From Pseudomonadales bacterium (GTDB lineage: Bacteria > Pseudomonadota > Gammaproteobacteria > Pseudomonadales > UBA7239): a stretch of 64,000 nt of DNA. Below are positions 1-7,896 of this stretch, in pieces. The translations under genes were made by a program, and so were the position numbers. The stretch lies in the NCBI GenBank assembly GCA_028280345.1, contig JANQLY010000002.1:62001-126000 (forward strand), written 5' to 3'. The notes under the pieces are model-generated. The model did not search any database. It worked only from the letters and a program-made list of their open reading frames with translations, and was not told where the DNA came from. Position 1 is the stretch's first letter; each line of letters opens with the position of its first letter.

Positions 1-1
1 T

Positions 2-703
2 ACCCGAGGGCATTCGCAACGGGTAACGGGTGAGTTTACCGTTCCCGCAAGTGATCTTGAATTCTGGAAGTTGCACTATCGCGGCCAGTACTTTCAGCCT
101 TTATCGAAGAACTTTACTTTGCGCTTGCGCACCCGACTTGGTTATGGCGCGGGCTATGGTGATCTTGAAGAATTGCCATTTTATGAGCATTTCTATGCTG
201 GCGGTTTTGGTTCTGTACGTGGTTTCAAGCGTAATACGCTAGGGCCGCGCAGCACCCCGGCACAAGGTTACTTCACCTTGCCCGGGGTAGTGTCGGGTGG
301 TTCGGCTGCCTTCCCGGTCTATTTGTGTGAAGATAATAATACGGGTACCTGTCAAAAATTGGCGACAAGTACTCTGGATGACCCTTCCGGTGATCCGTTT
401 GGTGGCGATATATTGATTGAAGGGTCTATGGAATTTATTTTCCCGATGCCGTTTGTAAAAGATCAGCGCTCCATGCAGCCCGCCATTTTTGTTGATGCCG
501 GTAATGTATTCGATACCGATTGTGGGGCGAGTCAGTTAAACTGTACCAATATTGATTTCTCGGAGTTACGTTATTCTCTCGGGATCGGTTTAACCTGGAT
601 AACCGGTTTTGGCCCGCTGACCTTCAGTCTGGCGAAACCTTTCAACGATAACCAATATGACGAGACGGAAACTTTCCAGTTTTCATTGGGTCAGATGTTT
701 TAA
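2..703 (+). CDS. bamA: BamA C-terminal part (outer membrane barrel assembly protein), 5' truncated by window edge
   Basis: BamA is the central barrel of the BAM machine that inserts beta-barrel proteins into the outer membrane. The reading frame is open from base 2, so the gene begins before the window; 233 residues remain, covering the last part of the 16-stranded barrel. The VRGF signature of the Omp85 family (GSVRGFKRNTLGPR) is present, as is an IFVDAGNVFDT stretch. The protein ends ...SLGQMF; a C-terminal Phe is the usual outer-membrane insertion signal. The POTRA domains lie outside the window. skp follows 20 bp downstream and lpxD after that, the standard gammaproteobacterial order, which supports the call. 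Identity is near certain. Confidence 0.95.
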   Translation, partial: TRGHSQRVTGEFTVPASDLEFWKLHYRGQYFQPLSKNFTLRLRTRLGYGAGYGDLEELPFYEHFYAGGFGSVRGFKRNTLGPRSTPAQGYFTLPGVVSGGSAAFPVYLCEDNNTGTCQKLATSTLDDPSGDPFGGDILIEGSMEFIFPMPFVKDQRSMQPAIFVDAGNVFDTDCGASQLNCTNIDFSELRYSLGIGLTWITGFGPLTFSLAKPFNDNQYDETETFQFSLGQMF

Positions 704-723
704 TTCTACTAACGGAGAATATT

Positions 724-1251
724 ATGAATACAGCTAAATTACTCGTAGCAGGCTTGTTTGCCCTGTTGCTTTCCGTGCCAGCTTGGTCGGCTGAAGGTAA
801 TGGCACGCGTGTTGCTGTAGTAGATCTGCAAGCTGCTGTCATGCGGACAGATATGGCTCGTGAGCAGATGAAGGAGCTGGAAAGCCAGCGTGAATTTGCT
901 GAAACTCAGATCAAACTGGAATCTCTGAAAAAACAGATTATGGAAAAGCAGGAAGAGGCGAAAAAAGAAGGCCCGACCTGGACACAGGATCAATGGATTG
1001 CGCATCGAAAAAGTGTCGAGTTTTTACGCAAGGATTTTGAACTGGCGGGACAAAAAATTCAGGCGGAAAGTCAGGTGGTATTGCGCAATATAGAAAAAGA
1101 GCTTGGCCCGAAAGTCCAGGATGTGCTCAAGCAATTAATTGATGCAGAGCGCATCGATATAGTGATCGAGAAAAACTTTACAGTGTATTCATCAGCAGAT
1201 ATTGATTTGACTGTACAGTTAACTGACAAGTTAAACGAACACGGTAAGTAG
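724..1251 (+). CDS. skp: Skp/OmpH family periplasmic chaperone
   Basis: Skp is a trimeric periplasmic holdase that carries unfolded outer-membrane proteins to BAM. The 175-residue length is normal. Residues 1-22 form a Sec signal peptide with cleavage expected after AWSA. The mature part opens with the family motif VAVVDLQAAVMRTD, followed by a long charged coiled-coil arm (about residues 45-125, rich in K, E and Q) and a closing beta segment (IDIVIEKNFTVYSSADIDLT), as in the Skp fold. An ACGGAG ribosome site lies 8 bases before the ATG. It sits between bamA and lpxD and is probably co-transcribed with both. Confidence 0.94.
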   Translation: MNTAKLLVAGLFALLLSVPAWSAEGNGTRVAVVDLQAAVMRTDMAREQMKELESQREFAETQIKLESLKKQIMEKQEEAKKEGPTWTQDQWIAHRKSVEFLRKDFELAGQKIQAESQVVLRNIEKELGPKVQDVLKQLIDAERIDIVIEKNFTVYSSADIDLTVQLTDKLNEHGK

Positions 1252-1279
1252 GCTGTCCCTTCACCTCCGGGTAGCATCA

Positions 1280-2377
1280 ATGAAACATAAGCTACGGGAG
1301 TATTCGCTGGCAGATATAGTCAGCTACCTTGCAGATGATGTGCTCGATGAAGTCAGGCAGGGCGGAGAACAATTATCCGGTCTTGAAACTATAAAAGTTA
1401 CCGGACTTGCGTCGTTGCAAAATGCCACGGCGCAACAGTTAACCTTCCTTTCCAATCCGAAGTTTGCCGATCACCTTTCGACAACACAGGCAGCGGCGGT
1501 AATGATTGCCGAGGATGGTAGTGATGCTTGCTCGGCGCCGGTACTGCGCGTCAGAAACCCATATCTGGCTTATGCAAAAGTCTCTGCACTGTTTGATGCC
1601 TCTGTTTCGATTGGATCTGGAGCCATTGAAGCCGGAATTCACCCTTCAGCAGTAGTGCATGAGGCGGCTTTTCTGGCGGCAGGAGTGAGCGTTGGACCAA
1701 ATGCGGTAATAGCAGCGGATGCGAATATCGGGAAAAACACGGTGATCGGTGCTTCCTGTGCTATTGGTGCTGGTACAGTGATTGGCGCTGACTGTGTGCT
1801 TAATAACAATGTGACTCTCTACCACGATATAGTGCTTGCTGATCGGGTAAGGCTGCATAGCGGTTGTGTGATTGGTTCTGATGGTTTTGGCTTTGCACCA
1901 AAGCCGGATGGCGGTTGGCAAAAAATTCATCAGTTGGGACGAGTTGTGGTGGGAAGTGATGTTGAGATCGGTGCAAATACCACAATTGATCGCGGCGCTA
2001 TCGAAGATACGGTGATAAGCAAGGGAGTGATCATTGATAATCAGGTACAAATTGCCCATAACGTGTGGATAGGTGAAAACACTGCGATTGCAGCCTGCGT
2101 TGGTATCGCGGGTAGTACTCGCATCGGCAAGAATTGTACGATTGCCGGTGCAGTAGGTATTATCGGTCATCTTGAAATAGTCGATAATGTTCATGTTACT
2201 GCAATGAGTCTGGTTACCAATTCCATCAAAGAGCCGGGTGCCTATTCCGGTGGCACCGGGTTGAGCCCGAACAAAGAATGGCGTCGCAGTGTGGTGCGTT
2301 TCGGGCAGCTTGACAGTATGGCCAAACGATTACGCGAACTTGAGAAACAAGCCGGGAAAAATCGTAATACAGAGTAA
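1280..2377 (+). CDS. lpxD: UDP-3-O-acylglucosamine N-acyltransferase LpxD
   Basis: LpxD adds the second 3-hydroxyacyl chain, from acyl-ACP, in lipid A synthesis, in the cytoplasm. The 365-residue protein has the uridine-binding N-terminal domain (about 1-115, with the QLTFLSNPKF motif) and then a left-handed beta helix of hexapeptide repeats (about 120-310). The conserved QIAHNVWIGENT segment puts the catalytic histidine at residue 260. The C-terminal helix (residues 330-365) is present. It lies 28 bp after skp. In most gammaproteobacteria fabZ-lpxA-lpxB follow directly; here the next gene is convergent and ends 1 bp away, so the lipid A operon stops at lpxD or has been broken by rearrangement. 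Confidence 0.96.
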   Translation: MKHKLREYSLADIVSYLADDVLDEVRQGGEQLSGLETIKVTGLASLQNATAQQLTFLSNPKFADHLSTTQAAAVMIAEDGSDACSAPVLRVRNPYLAYAKVSALFDASVSIGSGAIEAGIHPSAVVHEAAFLAAGVSVGPNAVIAADANIGKNTVIGASCAIGAGTVIGADCVLNNNVTLYHDIVLADRVRLHSGCVIGSDGFGFAPKPDGGWQKIHQLGRVVVGSDVEIGANTTIDRGAIEDTVISKGVIIDNQVQIAHNVWIGENTAIAACVGIAGSTRIGKNCTIAGAVGIIGHLEIVDNVHVTAMSLVTNSIKEPGAYSGGTGLSPNKEWRRSVVRFGQLDSMAKRLRELEKQAGKNRNTE

Positions 2378-2378
2378 C

Positions 2379-3611
2379 CTATTTTCTACTTTGTTCGTGC
2401 AGAGATTCCTTTCTAATAAAAAATACTCCAATAAATGCCAGCGTATTGAGGCAGGCAAATGTCAGTAGTGCCCATGTGTAATCTTGCAGACTGTCGTGAA
2501 TATAACTTGCGAAAATTGGTCCGAGTGTGCCGCCGGGTAATAATGTCAGCATTAGTACGCCGTAGATGCTCGCAAAGTGCCGTGCACCGAAGCAGTAGAC
2601 TACCAGCAGCGGTAACAGTACATTTTCTGCGGCGGTGGTAAAACCATGCAGTACAAGAAAAACTGGTAGGACACCCGGTTGAGTAATTATCAGCAGTGCA
2701 AAGCAGGCAAGGGCCAGTACACCAAAGTTTAATAGCGCAGTTTTTTTGACAGAGCTTTTATCGGTAAGCCAGCCAATACTGAGCTTACCAATGATGCCAA
2801 TGGCAACTGCATAACTGAAGCTCGCGGCTGCGCGAGCATTCTCAAAGCCACTGTCACTGAGATAAATAATAAAGTGCTGGTTAAAGGCAAGAAGATAAAA
2901 GAAAAAGCTGAATAATAGAAATGCCAGTAACCAGAAACTTCGTGTTTGCAGAGCTTCGCTTAAGGTAAAGTTATGATTGTCGATGGGCGTTATAGAATTA
3001 GTAATATTTATATCTTCTGACTCTGTTTCATGATTTGCAACAGGCTGCTTAAGAAATAGTAATACTGGTGGTAGTATCAATACGGTGGCGGCAACAGCCA
3101 GTATTTGTAAAGCTGTGCGCCAGTCATAAAGTTCTGAAAGGAAATGAATAAGCCAGGGAATGGTTGCGCCTCCCACGTTAGAGCCGATAAAGACCAGTGC
3201 GAGTGTTGTACCCTGTTTTTCACGCGCCCACGAGGTCGCGACAGAACCTGCTACAAGGTCACTCACGCCCGCCATGGCAATGCCGAATACAATATTAATC
3301 AGAAAAAAAGTTGTCAGGTTCTGCATCAGACTAAACGCAAAAAAACACAGGCTGATTAGTAACACGGCGCTGCAAGCGACAAGGCGGCAACCGAGTGACT
3401 CGAGTAGACGGCCAATCAGAGGGGAGGCCAATGCCATCGTGATCAGTAGCGGTGAGGCTCCGAGGCTGAATTGCGCCCGGCTCCAATCCAGTTCGCTGAT
3501 AATGGGCCCGAACGTAGCGGAATACAGGTAGCCAAAGCCCTGGCCGATTTGCAGTACAAAACAGGCCAGCAAAACACTAAAAACAACTTGTTTGGATGGC
3601 GCTGTATCCAT
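2379..3611 (-). CDS. MFS transporter, monocarboxylate/oxalate-antiporter-like
   Basis: A 410-residue protein with 12 predicted membrane segments and a loop after segment 6 (about residues 195-215, NHETESEDINITNS). The first segments carry the pattern GFGYLYSATFGPIISELDWSRAQFS seen in MFS members of the monocarboxylate/oxalate-formate group, with a LASPLIGRLLESLG loop between helices 2 and 3. A second IGKLSIGWLTDKSS loop after helix 8 matches the repeat in the C-half. Substrate cannot be read from the sequence. It is convergent with lpxD with a 1-bp gap and no hairpin terminator between them, so the two transcripts probably overlap. It lies 23 bp beyond the start of the downstream glycosyltransferase gene's 3' end and may be a single-gene unit. 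Confidence 0.85.
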   Translation of the reverse strand: MDTAPSKQVVFSVLLACFVLQIGQGFGYLYSATFGPIISELDWSRAQFSLGASPLLITMALASPLIGRLLESLGCRLVACSAVLLISLCFFAFSLMQNLTTFFLINIVFGIAMAGVSDLVAGSVATSWAREKQGTTLALVFIGSNVGGATIPWLIHFLSELYDWRTALQILAVAATVLILPPVLLFLKQPVANHETESEDINITNSITPIDNHNFTLSEALQTRSFWLLAFLLFSFFFYLLAFNQHFIIYLSDSGFENARAAASFSYAVAIGIIGKLSIGWLTDKSSVKKTALLNFGVLALACFALLIITQPGVLPVFLVLHGFTTAAENVLLPLLVVYCFGARHFASIYGVLMLTLLPGGTLGPIFASYIHDSLQDYTWALLTFACLNTLAFIGVFFIRKESLHEQSRK

Positions 3612-3634
3612 GATTGGTAGTGATCTATGTTGTG

Positions 3635-5407
3635 TTATTCGCAGGCCTGCAAAAACTCCCGGATCTTGTTTTCGGGAATATTGGCATTAAGATTTTTTAG
3701 ATAACGACGTGTTGCAGTTTCATTGTAGCAACCAAAGGCTTTGTGCCGAGACAGATCAAACAGCGGGATGAACGTCGGTTCTGTCATTGGAGGTAGGGAT
3801 TTTTTTGTATAGACCGCGGTTTTCAGATTGATAATGTAGCGCGCCTCATAGTGCTGTTTAAAACGGGGATCGTTGTAGATCATTTCGTTCAAAGTGCCCT
3901 TTTTTACACCGTAGAAAATCACATAGAACAGAATAACATCTGGCATGGTGTCGAAAAAATGCTCTACGGCCTGTTCGCGACTACAGACTGGTTGCACCTT
4001 GATCTGTTCAAGCAGGTTTTTATAGATACCGAGATGAGCAGACGTTTCGCTGCGTTTACTAAAGCGTGCATAGCCGAAGCAGCGCTCGGTGAGTCCAAAC
4101 ATGTCAAAATGTAAAAACTGTTCCGAACGCCAGGGAATTTCGCCCATTTGATCACCGGCAACAATAGCGCCGGGGGGCAGGTTGCGATTGAGCCATTCAC
4201 TGACAGCGGCTACGTCGTTCCAGCGGGTTTCTTGTTCGCAGCGTGCAATAGGTGTGAGACGACAGTGTTTTTCTATGTCGGGATCAAACGCTTTTTTGGC
4301 AATATCCCGGCTATAAATAAACGGGCCTTGTAGAAAATAACCGGCGTTCTCCAACAGCGGGTTTCTGGTATTGTCGTTGCCACTCAGAGTCATGGAAGCC
4401 TGACTGTAAATCCAGCCGCCAAGATTAAACGCAATCAATAGTGGCAATAGGCGTTTATACTTTTCAGGTATTCGCTCCGCGAGTGTGGCGCAGCCGATTG
4501 CAAACAGGCAGGCGATCAGTGCAATAGCGGATACAGAAAAGCGAAACAGTGGCTTGGACTCCGGGTGGGCGAGGGTAAAGAAAGTGCAGAAAGCAAACGT
4601 GGCCAATAGAATAATGACAACATTGCGCTGCTGTTTGTTAAACAGGCTGACAAGTGCAAAAGGTAATAGCCAGATAAGGCCGGTAGACTGAAAATAATTG
4701 ATGGTCGTGCCAAATGAAATGGCAAGGTTTCTTGCAGATTTAGCATAAAATGGGTTGATAAAAATATCTTCAAAATACCACCAGCGCCACAGATGGAATG
4801 CAATAATCAGAGTGCCGAGCATCAATAGCTGGTTAACAATAATCGTCCGCAACTCACGATTTAATAACACAGCTATAGGGATTAACCCCATGTAGAGGAA
4901 GCCTTCCGGACGCCCACAAAAGACCAGAAAGCCACTAAACCAGATCCAGGTATGGAGTTTGTCATCGGTTAATGCGCGAATAAAAAACAGGAGCATCGCG
5001 GTATAAGCCATCGTTTCCATACCGCTTTGCGACCAAAACAAAATCGGCATGGCTGTTAATGCGATAATGAGTGCAAGAATATTGCTATAGTTTGCATGCT
5101 GTTCGATACGACGCACTTGCCAGAATGTTAATAGTGTGAATAAAGCGCCGAGTAGCTTGCTGTGTAGAATCAGGTTGCCAGGTAATAGATAAGCGATGGC
5201 CAGTAGCATTTGCCAGATAAAGCCGCTGCCAGTTTCGATGTGTTCGCTGCCGATGTTATAAACATAGCCGTGCCCAAGGGCAATATTCCTCGCAACGATA
5301 TAGTAAATATAGGCGTCTTCTTCGACATAGTCCCATAGTAACAGCATGGCGAAGCTGTACAGTACAACAACAACGGCCAGGATGATGTGCTGCCGGGAAA
5401 GCGTCAT
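3635..5407 (-). CDS. GT-C type membrane glycosyltransferase (AftB/arabinosyl-mannosyltransferase-like)
   Basis: A 590-residue membrane protein with about 10-11 hydrophobic segments in the first 350 residues and a soluble C-terminal domain of about 240 residues. After the first membrane helix comes VEEDAYIYYIVARNIALGHG, followed by YVYNIGSEHIETGSGF. This resembles the acidic-pair loop (DDAYIxxRYAxNLAxGxGxVFN) of GT-C enzymes that use polyprenyl-phosphate sugars, here with ED in place of DD. A GMETMAYTA motif near residue 130 fits the same family. Such enzymes act in the inner membrane with the active site facing the periplasm. Acceptor and sugar are unknown. Its neighbours on the same strand (phosphoglucomutase, carbamoyltransferase, SxtJ-like) suggest a surface glycan role. 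Confidence 0.75.
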   Translation of the reverse strand: MTLSRQHIILAVVVVLYSFAMLLLWDYVEEDAYIYYIVARNIALGHGYVYNIGSEHIETGSGFIWQMLLAIAYLLPGNLILHSKLLGALFTLLTFWQVRRIEQHANYSNILALIIALTAMPILFWSQSGMETMAYTAMLLFFIRALTDDKLHTWIWFSGFLVFCGRPEGFLYMGLIPIAVLLNRELRTIIVNQLLMLGTLIIAFHLWRWWYFEDIFINPFYAKSARNLAISFGTTINYFQSTGLIWLLPFALVSLFNKQQRNVVIILLATFAFCTFFTLAHPESKPLFRFSVSAIALIACLFAIGCATLAERIPEKYKRLLPLLIAFNLGGWIYSQASMTLSGNDNTRNPLLENAGYFLQGPFIYSRDIAKKAFDPDIEKHCRLTPIARCEQETRWNDVAAVSEWLNRNLPPGAIVAGDQMGEIPWRSEQFLHFDMFGLTERCFGYARFSKRSETSAHLGIYKNLLEQIKVQPVCSREQAVEHFFDTMPDVILFYVIFYGVKKGTLNEMIYNDPRFKQHYEARYIINLKTAVYTKKSLPPMTEPTFIPLFDLSRHKAFGCYNETATRRYLKNLNANIPENKIREFLQACE

Positions 5408-5457
5408 TGCATGCCGTATGGGATGTTATAGAGAGTGGTCGATAAACCGGCCAGTTT

Positions 5458-5610
5458 CTAGAACAGGGTATAAATGAATGGGGCGACTGCAGAACCCTGA
5501 GCAAATACAATGAGTACGCCAAGCAGAACCATGACAATAATTATCGGCGCCAGCCAGTATTTTTTGCGTTTATTCATAAAGCCGGCAAAGTCTTTCATCA
5601 AATCCCACAT
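5458..5610 (-). CDS. Small DUF5989/SxtK-like membrane protein
   Basis: A 50-residue protein not normally found by length-filtered gene callers. It reads MWDLMKDFAGFMNKRKKYWL, then a single hydrophobic helix (residues 20-37, APIIIVMVLLGVLIVFAQ) and a short tail ending FIYTLF. An AGGAG site lies 10 bases before the ATG. This pattern (FxxFMxxRKKYWLxP plus one membrane helix) is typical of the DUF5989 family, which includes SxtK of saxitoxin clusters and is often encoded beside carbamoyltransferases and SxtJ-like proteins. Exactly those two partners lie upstream on the same strand at 7457-9744. Function is unknown; a small membrane subunit of a carbamoyltransferase assembly is plausible. Confidence 0.8.
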   Translation of the reverse strand: MWDLMKDFAGFMNKRKKYWLAPIIIVMVLLGVLIVFAQGSAVAPFIYTLF

Positions 5611-5759
5611 GGGCAGGCATCTCCTGATGGTTTTGGACGGGGTCTTTGAGCCCCTGAATATCGGAAGTCAGGGCTAATCATACGTACAAGTCACGGGGTC
5701 AGCAAGATAAACGCTGTAATTTATTGATTTTCCGGGTATTTTATTGGTTGGCTTGTCTG

Positions 5760-7424
5760 TTAAGTGATAACAGATGCTTCTTTCATGCCGGTAAACTTCG
5801 TAATGTTGGCCACGCGGTATCCAAGCTCAGCCAGTGCTGATGTGGCGGCGATAATATCGAGTTCCGGATTATAATCCTGTGAATTCGTGCTGACTTTCTC
5901 CAGGTACATGCGCAGTGTTGCACCACTGGTGCCAGTGCCTGAAAGGCGGAAGATAATGCGGCTGCCGCCTTGCAGATGTACCTGAATACCCTGATTGCTA
6001 CTGACGGAGTGGTCCACCGGGTCCTCATAGCTGAACGATTGCACTGCGGTAATTGAGCTGTCGATATCCAGCCACGCATTGCTTTGGCACAGTGCCTGCA
6101 AATGATCCATGAGCTGGTTTGCCTTGTCTGTGGCTATTGCTTCAAAGTCATGGCGGCAATACAGACTGCGACCAAATTGCTGCCAGTGTTTGGCAAGAAT
6201 CTCTTTTACACTGAGCCCGGTGTGTTGCAGGATAGTCAGCCAGCACAGCACGGCCCAGATACCATCTTTTTCCCGCACATGGTTGCCACCGGTACCGAAG
6301 CTTTCCTCACCACACAGCGAAATCCGGTCTTCATCAAGCAGGTTGCCGAAGAACTTCCAGCCAGTGGGTGTTTCATAGCAGTTGATACCGAGGTGTTTGG
6401 CTACTCTATCCACAGCGGTGCTGGTGGGCATGGAGCGCGCGACACCACGTAGGCCTGCGTGAAACTGCGGAATAACTTCGGCGTACTCTGTGATAACAGC
6501 CAGGCTGTCACTAGGTGTAACAAACACACCTTCACCAAGAATCATATTGCGGTCGCCGTCGCCATCTGAAGCGGCACCAAGTTTTGCCGCTTCAGCGGTA
6601 TTTTGCATAGCCACAAGGTTTTTGGCGTGGCTGAGATTCGGGTCCGGGTGAGTGCCGGCAAAATCATCCTGCGGCGTGGCATTGTGTAGGCTGCTTTTGT
6701 TGGCGCCCAGTTGTTCTACAAACAGGCACTGTGCATAGGGGCCGGTAATTGCATGCATCGCATCAAAGTTCAAACTCAGCTGCTCAGTAGCAAAACCGTT
6801 GCTGAGTTGTGAAAAATCAAAGCAGCGCTGCATACAGTTGGCGTACTCGTCAACGCTATCGGTAACAATAATTTCGCAGTTGCCAATAGTATGAGAGCTG
6901 CACAGGGTAAGGTCGATATCGTCTATCTCTGCGAGGTGATATTGGCTGATACTCTTGCTATTGGTAAAGATTTTTTCTGTCAGTGCTTCCGGGGCAGGGC
7001 TGCCTGCATGATTGTTGTATTTGATGCCAAAGTCTTCTGTTGGACCGCCGGGGTTATGACTTGCAGAAAGAATAATGCCGCCACTGGTATTCAGCGTGCG
7101 AATCAGATTCGACACGGCAGGCGTTGACAAATAACCGTGCTGGCCAATCACAAGTTTTTGATAACCATTGGCTAAAGCAATTTTAATAATGATCTGTATG
7201 GCTTCCTGATTGAAAAAACGCCCATCGCCACCGATAACGAGGGAGATACGTTCATTCTCAGGCAGTGCGTCAAAAATACTTTGTACGAAGTTGGCCAGAT
7301 AGTGTTTCTGTTGAAAAACAGTGACTTTCTTGCGCAGGCCTGATGTGCCGGGTTTCTGGTCATCAAAAGGCTGTGTGTCAATATGGCGAATGCAGTCGCT
7401 CAGGGCCGAAGACGTGGAGGACAT
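5760..7424 (-). CDS. pgm: Phosphoglucomutase, alpha-D-glucose phosphate-specific
   Basis: Interconverts glucose-1-phosphate and glucose-6-phosphate in the cytoplasm, supplying UDP-glucose and other nucleotide sugars. The 554-residue length fits the eukaryote-like bacterial PGM family. The N-terminal substrate motif GTSGLRKKV is at residues 27-35. The phosphoserine loop ILSASHNPGG gives Ser122 as the phosphorylated residue. The metal loop DGDGDRNMILG, the sugar-specificity loop CGEESFGTGGNHVREKDG, and the phosphate-binding RLSGTGTSGATLRMYLE near the C terminus are all intact. It lies between the SxtJ-like and DUF5989 genes, on the same strand as the carbamoyltransferase, so it may supply sugar phosphate for a glycan made by this locus as well as general metabolism. 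Confidence 0.95.
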   Translation of the reverse strand: MSSTSSALSDCIRHIDTQPFDDQKPGTSGLRKKVTVFQQKHYLANFVQSIFDALPENERISLVIGGDGRFFNQEAIQIIIKIALANGYQKLVIGQHGYLSTPAVSNLIRTLNTSGGIILSASHNPGGPTEDFGIKYNNHAGSPAPEALTEKIFTNSKSISQYHLAEIDDIDLTLCSSHTIGNCEIIVTDSVDEYANCMQRCFDFSQLSNGFATEQLSLNFDAMHAITGPYAQCLFVEQLGANKSSLHNATPQDDFAGTHPDPNLSHAKNLVAMQNTAEAAKLGAASDGDGDRNMILGEGVFVTPSDSLAVITEYAEVIPQFHAGLRGVARSMPTSTAVDRVAKHLGINCYETPTGWKFFGNLLDEDRISLCGEESFGTGGNHVREKDGIWAVLCWLTILQHTGLSVKEILAKHWQQFGRSLYCRHDFEAIATDKANQLMDHLQALCQSNAWLDIDSSITAVQSFSYEDPVDHSVSSNQGIQVHLQGGSRIIFRLSGTGTSGATLRMYLEKVSTNSQDYNPELDIIAATSALAELGYRVANITKFTGMKEASVIT

Positions 7425-7456
7425 AGAAATGCTCGCGTTAGCTGATAGAAGGGTGG

Positions 7457-7873
7457 CTAGTAAGGTGTTTCCATATGATCTTTGTCCTGGGGCTCGCGTT
7501 TGATGCGGTAGCTCTCTGCTTCAGGATCAAATTTTCGATTCATTGGGTCCTTGCCAACCAGGCGCATCATAATGCCCATTGGCAGGAAAAGAATATAAAA
7601 CATTAAAAACATAATAATTCGGGTATTGAGCCAGCCGAGCTTTTCGGCCAATGCCATCCAGGGTTTGTAGATCAGAATCAGACTTTGCGGGTGAACAAGA
7701 CCCCAAACAATCAGGACACCGCCAATGCTGCCGGTGTAGCGCTGCCAGGCGAGAATATCCTGATCCCAGATCCACGGCACGAGAGTGCCGATCAGAATAA
7801 TAATTAACAGCCCGGTAATGATGCCGAAATTACGCAGGCCGGTTTTATCGGGAAGTGGTAATTCTGCTTGCAT
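7457..7873 (-). CDS. SxtJ-like membrane protein
   Basis: A 138-residue protein with two hydrophobic stretches near the N terminus (residues about 15-35 and 45-65), an amphipathic segment KPWMALAEKLGWLNTRIIMF, a third membrane helix (MFYILFLPMGIMMRL), and a charged cytoplasmic tail with KFDPEAESYRIKRE. The WMxxxxxLGWxNTRIIxxxxFYxxxxPxGxxxRLxGKDPxxRKxD pattern matches the SxtJ family, which travels with NodU/CmcH-type carbamoyltransferases. It begins 23 bp after the stop of the carbamoyltransferase and is very likely co-transcribed with it. Role unknown; a membrane tether or partner of the transferase is an inference from co-occurrence. Confidence 0.85.
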   Translation of the reverse strand: MQAELPLPDKTGLRNFGIITGLLIIILIGTLVPWIWDQDILAWQRYTGSIGGVLIVWGLVHPQSLILIYKPWMALAEKLGWLNTRIIMFLMFYILFLPMGIMMRLVGKDPMNRKFDPEAESYRIKREPQDKDHMETPY

Positions 7874-7896
7874 ATCGGGTTATCCGGTTAAAACAG

